Below are positions 1 through 7,215 of a stretch of DNA of 11,809 nt, piece after piece. Within the stretch, counting starts at the first letter, position 1; each line of letters opens with the position of its first letter. Where the stretch lies: positions 1 to 11,809 of the forward strand of contig JAPOZE010000084.1 in the NCBI GenBank assembly GCA_026706225.1, written 5' to 3'. The position numbers and the translations under genes were made by a program. The notes under the pieces are model-generated. The model was not told the DNA's origin. It saw only the letters and a program-made list of their open reading frames with translations, and did not search any database. The stretch is from Acidobacteriota bacterium. Lineage in GTDB: Bacteria; Acidobacteriota; Terriglobia; Versatilivoradales; Versatilivoraceae.

Positions 1-86
1 TCCTCACGGCTGTCCACTATACCTCAATTACCCCTCGAAAGACCAGCAATAATACGTATTAGTATTTATGTATTGGTGTACTAAGG
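1..86. other. AT-rich stub left of the truncated nuclease gene
   Basis: This short stretch is visibly richer in A and T than what follows and carries no gene I can support. Positions 50-61 form a perfect 12-bp palindrome (TAATACGTATTA). The reading frame of the downstream nuclease is closed by the TAG at 60-62, so the nuclease cannot extend leftward through here. The composition change and the missing N-terminus of the next gene together suggest a recombination or deletion junction near position 80. No promoter is assigned with confidence. Confidence 0.5.
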
Positions 87-2147
87 TTGCAGAACGGAGA
101 CGAAGAGGAATACCGGTCCGGCCTCGAAGGCAACCCGCAGGGCGCAGGCGCGGTTGCCCACGCTTGGAGGATCGTGCGCCGGCTCGTTGTGCGAAGTGAT
201 GTCTGTCAACTCCTCGCGGGACTCGAACGGCTTCGAGTGGTCAGTATCGGGCTCCATGGTTGGGACGATCCTCAGCAGATCTTCGAAAGCCTCAACGCGA
301 AAGGGAAGCCACTAACCGAGAGTGAGAAGCTGAAGAACTGGCTGCTCATGGGTCTTCCAGACGCGGAACAGCAGGAGCTCCACGACCACCATTGGAAACC
401 GATGGAGGCATCGCTCGATGCCGAGCATTCCTCGGATCGGATCGACACTTTCCTTCGCGACTTCTTGCGTTGGAAGACGGGCGAACTGCGAGGCGTTAGC
501 CGCGTCTACGAGGATCTGCGCCGTTGGGCCATGCGGAACGGCAAGTCTGGGGATCGACCATCCCTGTGTGCCCACCTGACCCGGATGGTGGCACACTACG
601 GCGTCCTCACGGGGACGGGTGGAGCTCACGGCAACAAGCGCGTCGAACGAGAACTCCGGCATCTCCGGGCCATGGGGTTCGACACCCATCGACCGCTGAC
701 ACTTCGCCTGCTGCACGAAGCCACGACCGCGGGAGGCGGTGAATGGGTGGACGCGACTTTGGCCAAGGTAGTGCGCGGGATTGGGACGTGGGTTACTCGG
801 TCTTGGTTGTCAGGCCGTCCGATGGCCGGGATGAACAAGGCCTTCGCCGAACTTGCTCGCGGCCCTGGGCCGAATGGTAACGAAGATCCTGCGGAATTCT
901 GGCTGAACCGGATACGGGGCTACCGGAACTCACGTGTCGAAGTTCCCGACGACGAGGCCGTTCGAGACGGCATCCGGAATCGAAAGGCTTACGGGGCGAG
1001 TGCTACACGAGCCACCAAGGCGGTTCTCTGCGCGATGATGGAGTCGGAGCAGAAGGGGGATTCTCCCGCCCGTGACGCGCTCACGGTCGAGCATGTGATG
1101 CCACAGAAGCTTACGGACGAGTGGAGCTTGGCGTTGGGAGATGACGCCGAGCGTATCCACGGCTGGTACCGTGACCGACTCGCGAACCTCACGCTGAGCG
1201 GAGTCAACGCGATACTGGGGGCAAAGCCCTTTGAGGAAAAGCGCGGTATCATGGAACTCAGCGGCGTCCAGTTGACCAGGAGCATCGCAGAAGAGGACGC
1301 ATGGAATGAAGCAGCGCTGGAGCGGCGCGCGGAGGATCTCGCGGATCGGGCGCTAGGGCTGTGGCCGTGGTCGGATCCCGCCGCGCACACCCGCCGAACG
1401 GTTGCCGGTAGGTGGCGCATGAGATGGCGCATAGAGGGAGGAGACTGGCGCGAGGAGACCGTGGCAAGTCAGATGGTGCTCAACGTCGCCGGAGCGCTTC
1501 TCAGCCGTGACCCGAGCAATGCGGATCGACTGCGGGGGGACGCGCTCTCCTCGACGCTGCAGCTGGCGAGCCAGTACCCTCCCGGCAGCAAAGCCAAGAG
1601 CCTCACCATGCGCGGCGTTCCGGGACACGATCGCTATGTCATGTATCCCTATGCCAGGGATTATCCGGCAAGTGCCGCGAGGTGTAGAGCAATGGGGTCG
1701 CGGTGCGGGCTCACGGTCGAGGTCGAGTTCCCTGAGACGCCCGATGAGACCACAGCGTTCTGGGCGTTTCTCAAAACAGAAACCGGAGGTCTGCCGGGTC
1801 AGGCTGACGACTGGCGGTGGGATCATTGTTGGACGAGGCGGCTCAACGATGAGCGGGACAGGATCGGCATCCGGCTCACCGGCGAACGGACCGAGCTCTA
1901 CCTGAGGACGGACGAGCGTCATGATTCGACTCGGCGAGGCGACCGAATGCTGACCTATTCCCGGAAGATACGGGAGTTGATGGGCGACCAGCGATTCTCT
2001 GGAAATGAGGAGTCGCAGAGCAAGAAGGGGAAGAGTATCGCGGTCTGGCGGGCGTGGGACCGCGAGGATCAAGACGAATGGCTTGAAGCCGCGACATGGA
2101 TCAAGGACCAAGCCGATCGGCTGGAGGTCATCGTCGGAGGAGTTTGA
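87..2147 (+). CDS. DUF262/DUF1524 (GmrSD-type) restriction nuclease, N-terminally truncated
   Basis: GmrSD-family proteins are type IV, modification-dependent restriction enzymes. An N-terminal DUF262 (ParB/Srx-like nucleotide-using) domain drives a C-terminal DUF1524 HNH-type nuclease on modified phage DNA. Here only the end of DUF262 remains: residues 66-78 hold the typical FESLNAKGKPLT motif, followed by KNWLLMG. DUF1524 is recognisable at about residues 300-420, with the His-x-x-Pro core in EHVMPQ (H336, P339) and Asn367 in ANLTL. The remaining 260 or so residues form a C-terminal extension that resembles DUF4268 in its last part; this is a weaker call. The usual 150-200 residues with the DGQQR-type motif are absent, and an in-frame stop at 60-62 rules out an upstream start. 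The TTG at 87 is only the first available start and has no clear ribosome site. The protein is probably non-functional or a nuclease-half remnant. Confidence 0.8.
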   Translation: MQNGDEEEYRSGLEGNPQGAGAVAHAWRIVRRLVVRSDVCQLLAGLERLRVVSIGLHGWDDPQQIFESLNAKGKPLTESEKLKNWLLMGLPDAEQQELHDHHWKPMEASLDAEHSSDRIDTFLRDFLRWKTGELRGVSRVYEDLRRWAMRNGKSGDRPSLCAHLTRMVAHYGVLTGTGGAHGNKRVERELRHLRAMGFDTHRPLTLRLLHEATTAGGGEWVDATLAKVVRGIGTWVTRSWLSGRPMAGMNKAFAELARGPGPNGNEDPAEFWLNRIRGYRNSRVEVPDDEAVRDGIRNRKAYGASATRATKAVLCAMMESEQKGDSPARDALTVEHVMPQKLTDEWSLALGDDAERIHGWYRDRLANLTLSGVNAILGAKPFEEKRGIMELSGVQLTRSIAEEDAWNEAALERRAEDLADRALGLWPWSDPAAHTRRTVAGRWRMRWRIEGGDWREETVASQMVLNVAGALLSRDPSNADRLRGDALSSTLQLASQYPPGSKAKSLTMRGVPGHDRYVMYPYARDYPASAARCRAMGSRCGLTVEVEFPETPDETTAFWAFLKTETGGLPGQADDWRWDHCWTRRLNDERDRIGIRLTGERTELYLRTDERHDSTRRGDRMLTYSRKIRELMGDQRFSGNEESQSKKGKSIAVWRAWDREDQDEWLEAATWIKDQADRLEVIVGGV

Positions 2148-2484
2148 ACCAGGCTCTTGGAAAAGCCTCGAAGCTCTGGAGCCACGCGGTCGCCGATCAC
2201 CCGGCCCACAGGGACGGGCGGTCTCGGGCGCCGCGCCGGGGCTGGCTTCCGACCTACTAATGGCCGGAAGGCAGCCTACGCGATGTAAGGCTTTCGCGGC
2301 TGGCGAGGGGGATGCTGCACCCCCATTTGACCCCAATGCTTCCCGCACCGATGTCAGAGCATCGGACAGTGGCGGAGTGAGCCGTCCCGATGAACCGCCG
2401 CGAACCCGCGTGACGTGGTATCTTCCTTGAATCGCCGGATGGCACCGTCAAGGCGGGGCGCGGACCGATTCGCTAGGAAGCACG
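2148..2484. other. Intergenic stretch without a supported gene
   Basis: About 337 bp separate the nuclease stop from the next start. Open frames exist on both strands but none resembles a protein I recognise, and they look like shadows of GC-rich DNA. A promoter for the downstream gene is expected here, but I see no convincing -35/-10 pair. The AGGAAG at 2475-2480 is the probable ribosome-binding site for the ATG at 2485. Confidence 0.4.
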
Positions 2485-2898
2485 ATGGCCGGACCGAACA
2501 AGAAGCTGGTCGCCGCGGTGGAGGCGTATCTCGCCGACCTCCGGCGCGTGCGCGCATCCGGCGGCGCGACGGGGGAGCGCTCGTACTATCCGGCGCTTGA
2601 GGGCTTGTTGCGCGCCGTCGGAGCCACACTCAAGCCCAAGGTGTTCTGCGTTCAGGAACTGGCGGTACTCGGGGGGAAGACGTTCGACGTCCACCTCAAC
2701 GAGGAGGCCTTCTGGCGCAACGTCCCTGCCGCCGTCTGGGAATACAGGCTCGGAGGCTACCAAGTGCTCAAGAAGTGGCTGTCGTACCGGGAGCACGGGG
2801 TCTTGGGCAGGAGGCTGCGTACCCAAGAAGTTCAGCACTTCACCGACACCGCGCGGCGAATCGGCGCGCTACTAGTGGCGTCGTCCAAAGGACCCTAG
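2485..2898 (+). CDS. Internally deleted type ISP restriction-modification enzyme (N-term fused to C-term)
   Basis: Type ISP enzymes (LlaBIII family) are single chains of well over a thousand residues in the best-known members, combining an Mrr-like nuclease, a helicase, an N6-adenine methylase and a target-recognition domain. Related methylase-only forms are shorter. This 137-residue frame keeps both ends of such a protein. Residues 8-60 match the usual start (AYLADLRRVRASGGATGERSYYP, then AVGATLKPKVFCVQELA, here named only in pieces). Residues 65-135 match the usual end (FDVHLNEEAFWRNVP, VWEYRLGGYQVLKKWLSYRE, then a helix like QHFTDTARRIGALL). The join is near residue 61, position about 2665. 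All catalytic motifs are missing, yet the frame is preserved across the join. The start is ATG 2485 with AGGAAG four bases upstream. It ends 11 bases before the antitoxin start, so the two are probably co-transcribed. No enzymatic activity is expected. The domain end-matches are from memory. Confidence 0.75.
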   Translation: MAGPNKKLVAAVEAYLADLRRVRASGGATGERSYYPALEGLLRAVGATLKPKVFCVQELAVLGGKTFDVHLNEEAFWRNVPAAVWEYRLGGYQVLKKWLSYREHGVLGRRLRTQEVQHFTDTARRIGALLVASSKGP

Positions 2899-2904
2899 AG
2901 GAGG
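2897..2904 (+). promoter_or_regulatory. Ribosome-binding site fixing the DUF433 start
   Basis: AGAGGAGG lies five bases before the ATG at 2910 and overlaps the stop codon of the upstream remnant. It selects 2910 over the earlier in-frame ATG at 2775, which would add a non-homologous arginine-rich tail lying inside the ISP remnant. Confidence 0.75.
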
Positions 2905-2909
2905 CCGCA

Positions 2910-3122
2910 ATGACCGAGAAGCTCATCGACAGGAACCCTGATGTTCTGGGCGGAACTCCCGTGTTCTTCGGGACCAGGGTTCCGGTGCGCATCCTGATGG
3001 AGCACCTCGAAGCGGGCGACCGCCTCGACGACTTTCTGGATGACTACCCCACGGTCACGAGAGAGCAGGCCGTCGGGTTGCTCGAACGGATGACGGCGCA
3101 ACTGGTGGGAGATGCCAGATGA
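2910..3122 (+). CDS. DUF433 antitoxin (VapB45-like)
   Basis: This 70-residue protein is a compact DUF433 member, the antitoxin partner of DUF5615/VapC45-type PIN-like toxins. The family signature is clear: LGGTPVFFGTRVPV at residues 13-26, then a helix-turn-helix-like segment with LEAGDRLDDFLDDYPTVTREQA (residues about 37-58) that is expected to bind DNA and autoregulate the operon. The length is normal for the family. The start at 2910 is set by a strong AGAGGAGG site. Its TGA overlaps the toxin ATG in an ATGA arrangement, which implies translational coupling and is typical of antitoxin-first modules. It sits immediately after the decayed restriction gene, so the module may be what keeps this remnant region stable in the genome; that is inference. 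Confidence 0.9.
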   Translation: MTEKLIDRNPDVLGGTPVFFGTRVPVRILMEHLEAGDRLDDFLDDYPTVTREQAVGLLERMTAQLVGDAR

Positions 3123-3445
3123 AGGTGTTGCTGGACGAATCCGTTCCAAGACGGCTCGCGTCGGCGTTCCCCGAGTCGTTAGCACTACGGACGGTGCAGC
3201 AGATGGGCTGGGCCGGGTGCTCGAACGGAGAGTTGCTGCGCCTTGCGGCGGACCATGGGTTCGGTGTGCTCGTCACGGTGGACCAAGGGTTCGCGTATCA
3301 GCAAAGCGTCCGGAGTCTTCCGATCCCCGTCGTCATCATGATCGCTGGCCGCACCCGATTGCAGGAATTACTCCTCCTCGTCCCAGAAGTGATCGCCATT
3401 CTGTCGAGTGGTCCTGGGCGGGGAATCCACCGCGTCGTGGCCTGA
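3119..3445 (+). CDS. DUF5615 PIN-like toxin (VapC45-like)
   Basis: The 108-residue product belongs to the DUF5615/Mut7-C-type PIN-like fold, presumed RNases that are neutralised by the DUF433 partner. The acidic metal-binding positions are present: Asp6 and Glu7 in MKVLLDES, a conserved Glu38 in NGELL, and Asp55 in VLVTVDQGF. The family hallmark near the middle, a strand ending in T-x-D-x-G-F, is intact. The length is typical, and I see no frameshift, so the toxin looks functional. The ATG at 3119 overlaps the antitoxin TGA, with a purine-rich GGTGGGAG about six bases upstream inside the antitoxin gene. Expression is expected to depend on translation of the antitoxin. The exact RNA target cannot be read from sequence. 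Confidence 0.9.
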   Translation: MKVLLDESVPRRLASAFPESLALRTVQQMGWAGCSNGELLRLAADHGFGVLVTVDQGFAYQQSVRSLPIPVVIMIAGRTRLQELLLLVPEVIAILSSGPGRGIHRVVA

Positions 3446-3641
3446 GCACATGGATCCACGCAATCCTCCGCTGCCCCTCAGGCTTTCCCGGCCTGACAGG
3501 CTTCGATGATGAGCCCGTTGGATTCCGGCCTTGAGGTGCTTTGCGTTGCGCTGATCGTGGCCGGAGACACACGGCTCGGAACGGACCGATGACCCGTGAT
3601 GACCGGCTCGGCGGCACCGTGGGGTTGCTAGGCAGATTACG
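3446..3641. other. Intergenic region after the toxin-antitoxin pair
   Basis: No gene is supported here. A weak hairpin (CAGGC at 3479-3483 and GCCTG at 3491-3495) lies about 35 bases past the toxin stop, but no T-run follows, so I do not call a terminator. A promoter for the next gene would be expected in the last 100 bases, but none is clear. Confidence 0.35.
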
Positions 3642-4472
3642 ATGACTTCGATAGCCGGGACTGTGCTGGTGTGCATCGCTCTCGCCGTCCAAGGGCAAGC
3701 TGCCGAGGATCACCAGCCGCAAGACGAACATCATCGCCCGGCTGAGTCGCACGCCCAACTAGAGCCTACAGGCGGCGATCGAGCAGCAGTCAGAGTGGGC
3801 GATGGGGACGGTGAGCAAGGTAGTACCATTCGAGATACGTCGCTTGCCGACTGGTTCCTCGTGCTGTTCACAGCGGCGTTGACGGCTGCGACGTTCGGGC
3901 TCCTAGTGGCCACACGACGCCTGGGCAAAGCGACTGATGCCATGTCGGCCGCCACTACTGATATGGCGCAGGCGACGCTCCAGCGAACACGTCTCGACTA
4001 TAGGTCTCGAATCACCGGCGATTGGGACTTCCGTGACGGGAACGCGATCCTCACCCTCAAGGACGAGAGAGGCATTCCGATGAAGATCGAGTCCATATAC
4101 GCTGGCACCAGCCACAACAGGACTGAGGGAGAAAGCCGATCCAGACGGATACGGATGTCCCGTGTGAATCGAGACCGATACGACACTCCTCTTCGGGGTG
4201 AGGGCGAGCCGGTATACGTGATCCTGCCGTGCCCGGTACCCGCCGACGCAAGACGCATCGTCCTGCAAGCCCGGGTGTCGTACAGGGACCATGCCAGCAC
4301 TGAACCGCGTAAACTGGAGTTCGTGGCAGCTCTGCACATCGAACTGAACGGAACTGTGCGACTTGAACCCTACAAGCTGGGCGGAGATGAAGACCATTAC
4401 TCAGGCGAGGATGGCGGCCTTCTAGAAGAAGAACTCGGGATGTGGGTTCCTGATGAGGGGCTCGGCGGATGA
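3642..4472 (+). CDS. Hypothetical single-pass membrane protein
   Basis: I do not recognise a family for this 276-residue protein. Residues 1-21 are mildly hydrophobic (MTSIAGTVLVCIALAVQGQAA) and could be a signal peptide. A polar, acidic and histidine-rich stretch follows to about residue 65. A strong membrane segment then spans about residues 71-91 (WFLVLFTAALTAATFGLLVAT), followed by a basic and helical stretch, RRLGKATDAM. The rest looks like a soluble beta-rich domain of about 160 residues with an acidic tail. Short proteins opening with a DWFLVLFT-like helix are common in accessory regions, so the true start may lie later, for example at a GTG near 3792. The start at 3642 has only a weak upstream AGGCAG. 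It is followed on the same strand by the TPR protein. Confidence 0.6.
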   Translation: MTSIAGTVLVCIALAVQGQAAEDHQPQDEHHRPAESHAQLEPTGGDRAAVRVGDGDGEQGSTIRDTSLADWFLVLFTAALTAATFGLLVATRRLGKATDAMSAATTDMAQATLQRTRLDYRSRITGDWDFRDGNAILTLKDERGIPMKIESIYAGTSHNRTEGESRSRRIRMSRVNRDRYDTPLRGEGEPVYVILPCPVPADARRIVLQARVSYRDHASTEPRKLEFVAALHIELNGTVRLEPYKLGGDEDHYSGEDGGLLEEELGMWVPDEGLGG

Positions 4473-4772
4473 TGTCGTGGTAGGGGCCAACTCGGGCTCG
4501 TGGACAGTAGGATTGATGGCTCGGCCCCTCGTAGCATCGCTACAGACATGAAGAGAATGCACCGGAGAGGACCTGCGGCGATGAAGTTCGTCGCTGACGA
4601 ATCGGCTCGCTCCGCCGAGCGTGTGAGCAGACCGTGCCGAAATCGACGGACGTCGGCGCCCGGCGGCGAGCGCACGGCGAGACTGGCGTTGGCCGGCCGG
4701 AATGGACTCCACGCTATCGCCCCGCTCGCCTACACGGCTCTGGAAGAACATCCCACCATCCGGAATGATCCG
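4473..4772. other. Gap before the likely TPR start
   Basis: The TPR frame is open back to a TTG-like start near 4500, but the extra 95 residues are arginine- and serine-rich and lack any domain character. I therefore treat 4473-4772 as leader or intergenic sequence. It contains GC-rich self-complementary patches such as GGCCGGCC near 4692, but no convincing promoter or terminator. Confidence 0.35.
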
Positions 4773-4784
4773 GTGACTCTGTTG

Positions 4785-6779
4785 ATGGAGCCGGCAAGCT
4801 GGATCGGCGGCATTCTCTTGACGGCGCTGGCCGTGTGGCTGACGGGATTGTTCAACCAGTACCTGCCGTCACCGAGCCGCGCGCGTTTGGCGGTCGCCAA
4901 CTTTCTGAGGGGGGAGCTGCCGCGCTCGGGAAAGAGGTTCCGCTTCGTGTTGTGCTGGTTGGAGAACGATGTCGACGGACGCAGTACCGGCGCGGTTGCG
5001 GCAGCGTTCACGGGCGTCCAAGGTGTCACGCTAGTCCGATCCGCGCGCGTTGTGGCGGCATCCGGCGCCGCTGGAGACTGGCTGCCGGCCATGCGGGAGA
5101 GTGCCCGCGCGACGCTCGAAAGCTGGAGTGCCGATTTGGCAATCGTCGGTTCGGTGAAGAAGCCCGGAGAGGCGCTGAGCTTGTGGTTCGTGCCGTGCGA
5201 GGGTGACGGCACGCTCAGACGTGGGGATTTGCCTTATGAGTTGGTCAACGTGACGCTTCAGAGAGACTTTCATGAAGACGTCCACGCACAGCTCACCGCC
5301 GAGGCGCTAAGGATTGCGACGCCACTCGTTGACACCGCAGCGCGCGGGCGGATCCTAGAGGGAACCCTGAACGATGTCATCGAGAAGGTCAATGCCCTGC
5401 TCGAAGGCCGCGCAACCATAGACCCCAAACGCCGACCATATCTGCACTTGGTGCTCGGCACTGCCCTTGACTCCCTGGGCGAGGTGGAGGGCGGCACGGA
5501 GTTCCTTGAGAAAGCCGTGGACGCTTACACCGAGGCGCTCAACGAGTTCACCCGTGAGCGGACGCCACGCCAGTGGGCCACGACGCAGAACAACCTCGGT
5601 ACCGCCCTACGACAATTGGGCGAGCGGGAGAGCAGTACGGAGCGCCTTGAGCAAGCCGTGAGCGCCCACACCGAAGGGCTCAAGGAACACACCCGCGAGT
5701 GCGCGCCACTTCAATGGGCCGCGGGACAGAACAACCTCGGCACCGCCCTCGCGGCCTTGGGCGAGCGGGAGGCCGGAACAGAGCGCCTTGAGAAAGCCGT
5801 GGACGCCTTCACCGAGGCGCTCCAGGAGTTCACCCGCGAGCGCACCCCACTCCGACGGGCCGCGACGCAGAACAACCTGGGCGCCGCCCTTATGGCCTTG
5901 GGCGAGCGCGAGAGCGGCACGGAACACCTCGAACAAGCCGTGGACGCCTTCACCGAGGCGCTCCAGGAGTTCACCCGCGAGCGCGCCTCGCTCCGTTGGG
6001 CCGGGACGCAGAACAACCTGGGCGCCGCTCTTGCGATGCTGGGCGACCGGGAAGACGGTACAGATCGGCTTGAACGGGCTGTGGAAGCCCACACCAAGGC
6101 GCTCACCGAGTTCGCTCGCGAGCGCGTGCCGCTCGACTGGGCCATGACGCAGAACAACCTAGGTATGGCTCTGCGACAATTGGGCGAACGGGAGGGCAGC
6201 ACTGAGCAGGTTGAGCGAGCTGTGGAAGCCCACACCAAGGCGCTCACGGAGTTCACTCGCGAGCGGGCGCCACTCCAGTGGGCGGCGACCCAGAACAATC
6301 TCGGCGTTGCTCTTACGGCCCTGAGCACGCAGGAGGGCGGTACCGAGCAGGTTGAGCGGGCCGTGAACGCCTACACCGAGGCGCTTAAGGAGTACACCCG
6401 CGAGCGTGTGCCACTCGACTGGGCTATGACGCAATACAACCTGGGTAATGCCCTGCGACTATTGGGCGAGCGGGAGGGCAGCACTGAGCATTTTGCGCGC
6501 GCCGTGGACGCCTACACCGAGGCGCTTACGGAATACACCCGCGAGCGTGTGCCACTCCGATGGGCCTCGGCTCAGAATAATCTCGGCGCTGCTCTTGCGA
6601 CCCTGGGCGAGCGAGAGGGCGGTACAGAGCAGCTTGAGCGAGCTGTGGACGCCTACACGGAGGCGCTTAAGGAATACACACTCAAGCGTGCGCCACTCCA
6701 ATGGGCCATGACCAAGAGCAATCTCGTCGCTGCTCTTGCGGCCCTGAGCGAGCGGCGACGCGGCACAGAGCCCCTGTAG
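4785..6779 (+). CDS. Membrane-anchored tetratricopeptide-repeat protein, probably C-terminally truncated
   Basis: The product is 664 residues if it starts at ATG 4785; GTG 4773 is an alternative, and the frame is open to 4500. Neither start has a good ribosome site. A membrane helix lies at residues 5-20 (SWIGGILLTALAVWLT). Residues about 40-140 form an alpha/beta domain (FVLCWLEND, VTLVRSARVV, DLAIVGSVKKPGEALSLWFVP) that recalls TolB- or FlgO-like N-terminal domains; that comparison is inference. From about residue 224 to the end there are nine complete helical repeats and part of a tenth. The period is 47 residues, with a consensus like TQNNLGxALxxLGERE, GTExLExAVDAYTEAL and a short RER-x-PL linker. 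The repeats are TPR/Kinesin-light-chain-like and normally bind protein partners. The frame ends inside repeat ten (GTEPL-stop), right where a decayed HNH gene begins on the other strand, so the tail was probably lost. Confidence 0.75.
   Translation: MEPASWIGGILLTALAVWLTGLFNQYLPSPSRARLAVANFLRGELPRSGKRFRFVLCWLENDVDGRSTGAVAAAFTGVQGVTLVRSARVVAASGAAGDWLPAMRESARATLESWSADLAIVGSVKKPGEALSLWFVPCEGDGTLRRGDLPYELVNVTLQRDFHEDVHAQLTAEALRIATPLVDTAARGRILEGTLNDVIEKVNALLEGRATIDPKRRPYLHLVLGTALDSLGEVEGGTEFLEKAVDAYTEALNEFTRERTPRQWATTQNNLGTALRQLGERESSTERLEQAVSAHTEGLKEHTRECAPLQWAAGQNNLGTALAALGEREAGTERLEKAVDAFTEALQEFTRERTPLRRAATQNNLGAALMALGERESGTEHLEQAVDAFTEALQEFTRERASLRWAGTQNNLGAALAMLGDREDGTDRLERAVEAHTKALTEFARERVPLDWAMTQNNLGMALRQLGEREGSTEQVERAVEAHTKALTEFTRERAPLQWAATQNNLGVALTALSTQEGGTEQVERAVNAYTEALKEYTRERVPLDWAMTQYNLGNALRLLGEREGSTEHFARAVDAYTEALTEYTRERVPLRWASAQNNLGAALATLGEREGGTEQLERAVDAYTEALKEYTLKRAPLQWAMTKSNLVAALAALSERRRGTEPL
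5454..6779 (+). repeat. 141-bp tandem coding repeats of the TPR protein
   Basis: Nine full units and one partial unit repeat with an exact 141-bp period. Successive CAGAACAACCT-type blocks fall near 5586, 5727, 5868, 6009, 6150, 6291, 6432, 6573 and 6714. The spacing is constant, with no indels between units. Neighbouring units are often most alike, as with the third and fourth blocks, which share long identical runs in the GTGGACGCCTTCACCGAGG part. This points to growth by local duplication. Such arrays are prone to copy-number change. Confidence 0.9.
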
Positions 6780-6784
6780 CGACC

Positions 6785-7179
6785 ACAGCTTTGGGCCGTC
6801 GCGTCGGGAGATACTGGAACATTCGAAATGCCTTCATCTCCTAGTTGAGGAAGGGGGTTCGATCTCTCTGTTGATGAGCTCGGCGCAGGCGCGACAGCTG
6901 GATTGGGGGAGGACGAAGTCGCCGCCGAGGTCGAGAGGGGACGATGTGTTCCTTCGACAGACTCTCGGCAGCACCGCAGTAGATGCAGCGTCCGATGGGA
7001 TCGTAGCGGTCAGTCAGTGTTCCGTGACACTGACGCGGGTGGAGCGCTTCGGGGGTGACGCAGTAGGGCTTGCCCGTCATCTTGTCGAGACGCTTGGCGG
7101 CGGCCGTGTCCGTGCGGGCAGGGACGACCGCCCCGACGAGGATCTCCCAGTGAGGGTCCCTTTGCACCGGGTGTTGCAT
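6785..7179 (-). pseudogene. HNH endonuclease relic with frameshifts
   Basis: Read on the minus strand, pieces of one HNH endonuclease follow each other in different frames. First comes RYDPIGRCIYCGAAESLSKEHIVP, with the zinc pair C-x-x-C at 6976-6987 and the HNH-type His in EHIVP at about 6938-6955. After a one-base change near 6934-6937 the next piece reads DLGGDFVLPQSSCRACAELI, with the second C-x-x-C around 6881-6897. After a further change or stop near 6832-6850 comes FRMFQYLPTRRPKAVV, ending near 6785. This order is typical of CIYCG...EHIVP...CxxC...TRRPK HNH proteins. The 3' end is lost where it meets the TPR gene. The upstream part (7050-7179) is open in the same frame as the first piece but not recognised. 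It cannot encode an intact enzyme. Confidence 0.7.
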
Positions 7180-7207
7180 AAGGGGTGGCGCGGCGGACCA
7201 AGTCTAA

Positions 7208-7215
7208 TTTCGCTT
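7208..7215. repeat. Left 8-bp target-site duplication of the 354-bp element
   Basis: TTTCGCTT here is repeated directly at 7570-7577, exactly abutting both outer ends of the inverted repeats. This is what transposition with an 8-bp staggered cut leaves. Confidence 0.85.

Noticed and set aside
1353..2348. 331-codon minus-strand ORF opposite the GmrSD gene
   Set aside because: It is a shadow frame of GC-rich coding DNA: proline/arginine-rich, with no domain, while the plus strand shows clear family motifs.
4500..4784. N-terminal 95 residues of the longest TPR frame
   Set aside because: They are arginine/serine-rich, lack domain features and precede a natural membrane-helix start at 4785 or GTG 4773.
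5607..6434. Long minus-strand ORFs across the TPR repeats
   Set aside because: They are periodic only because the plus-strand gene is, and they lack independent start signals.
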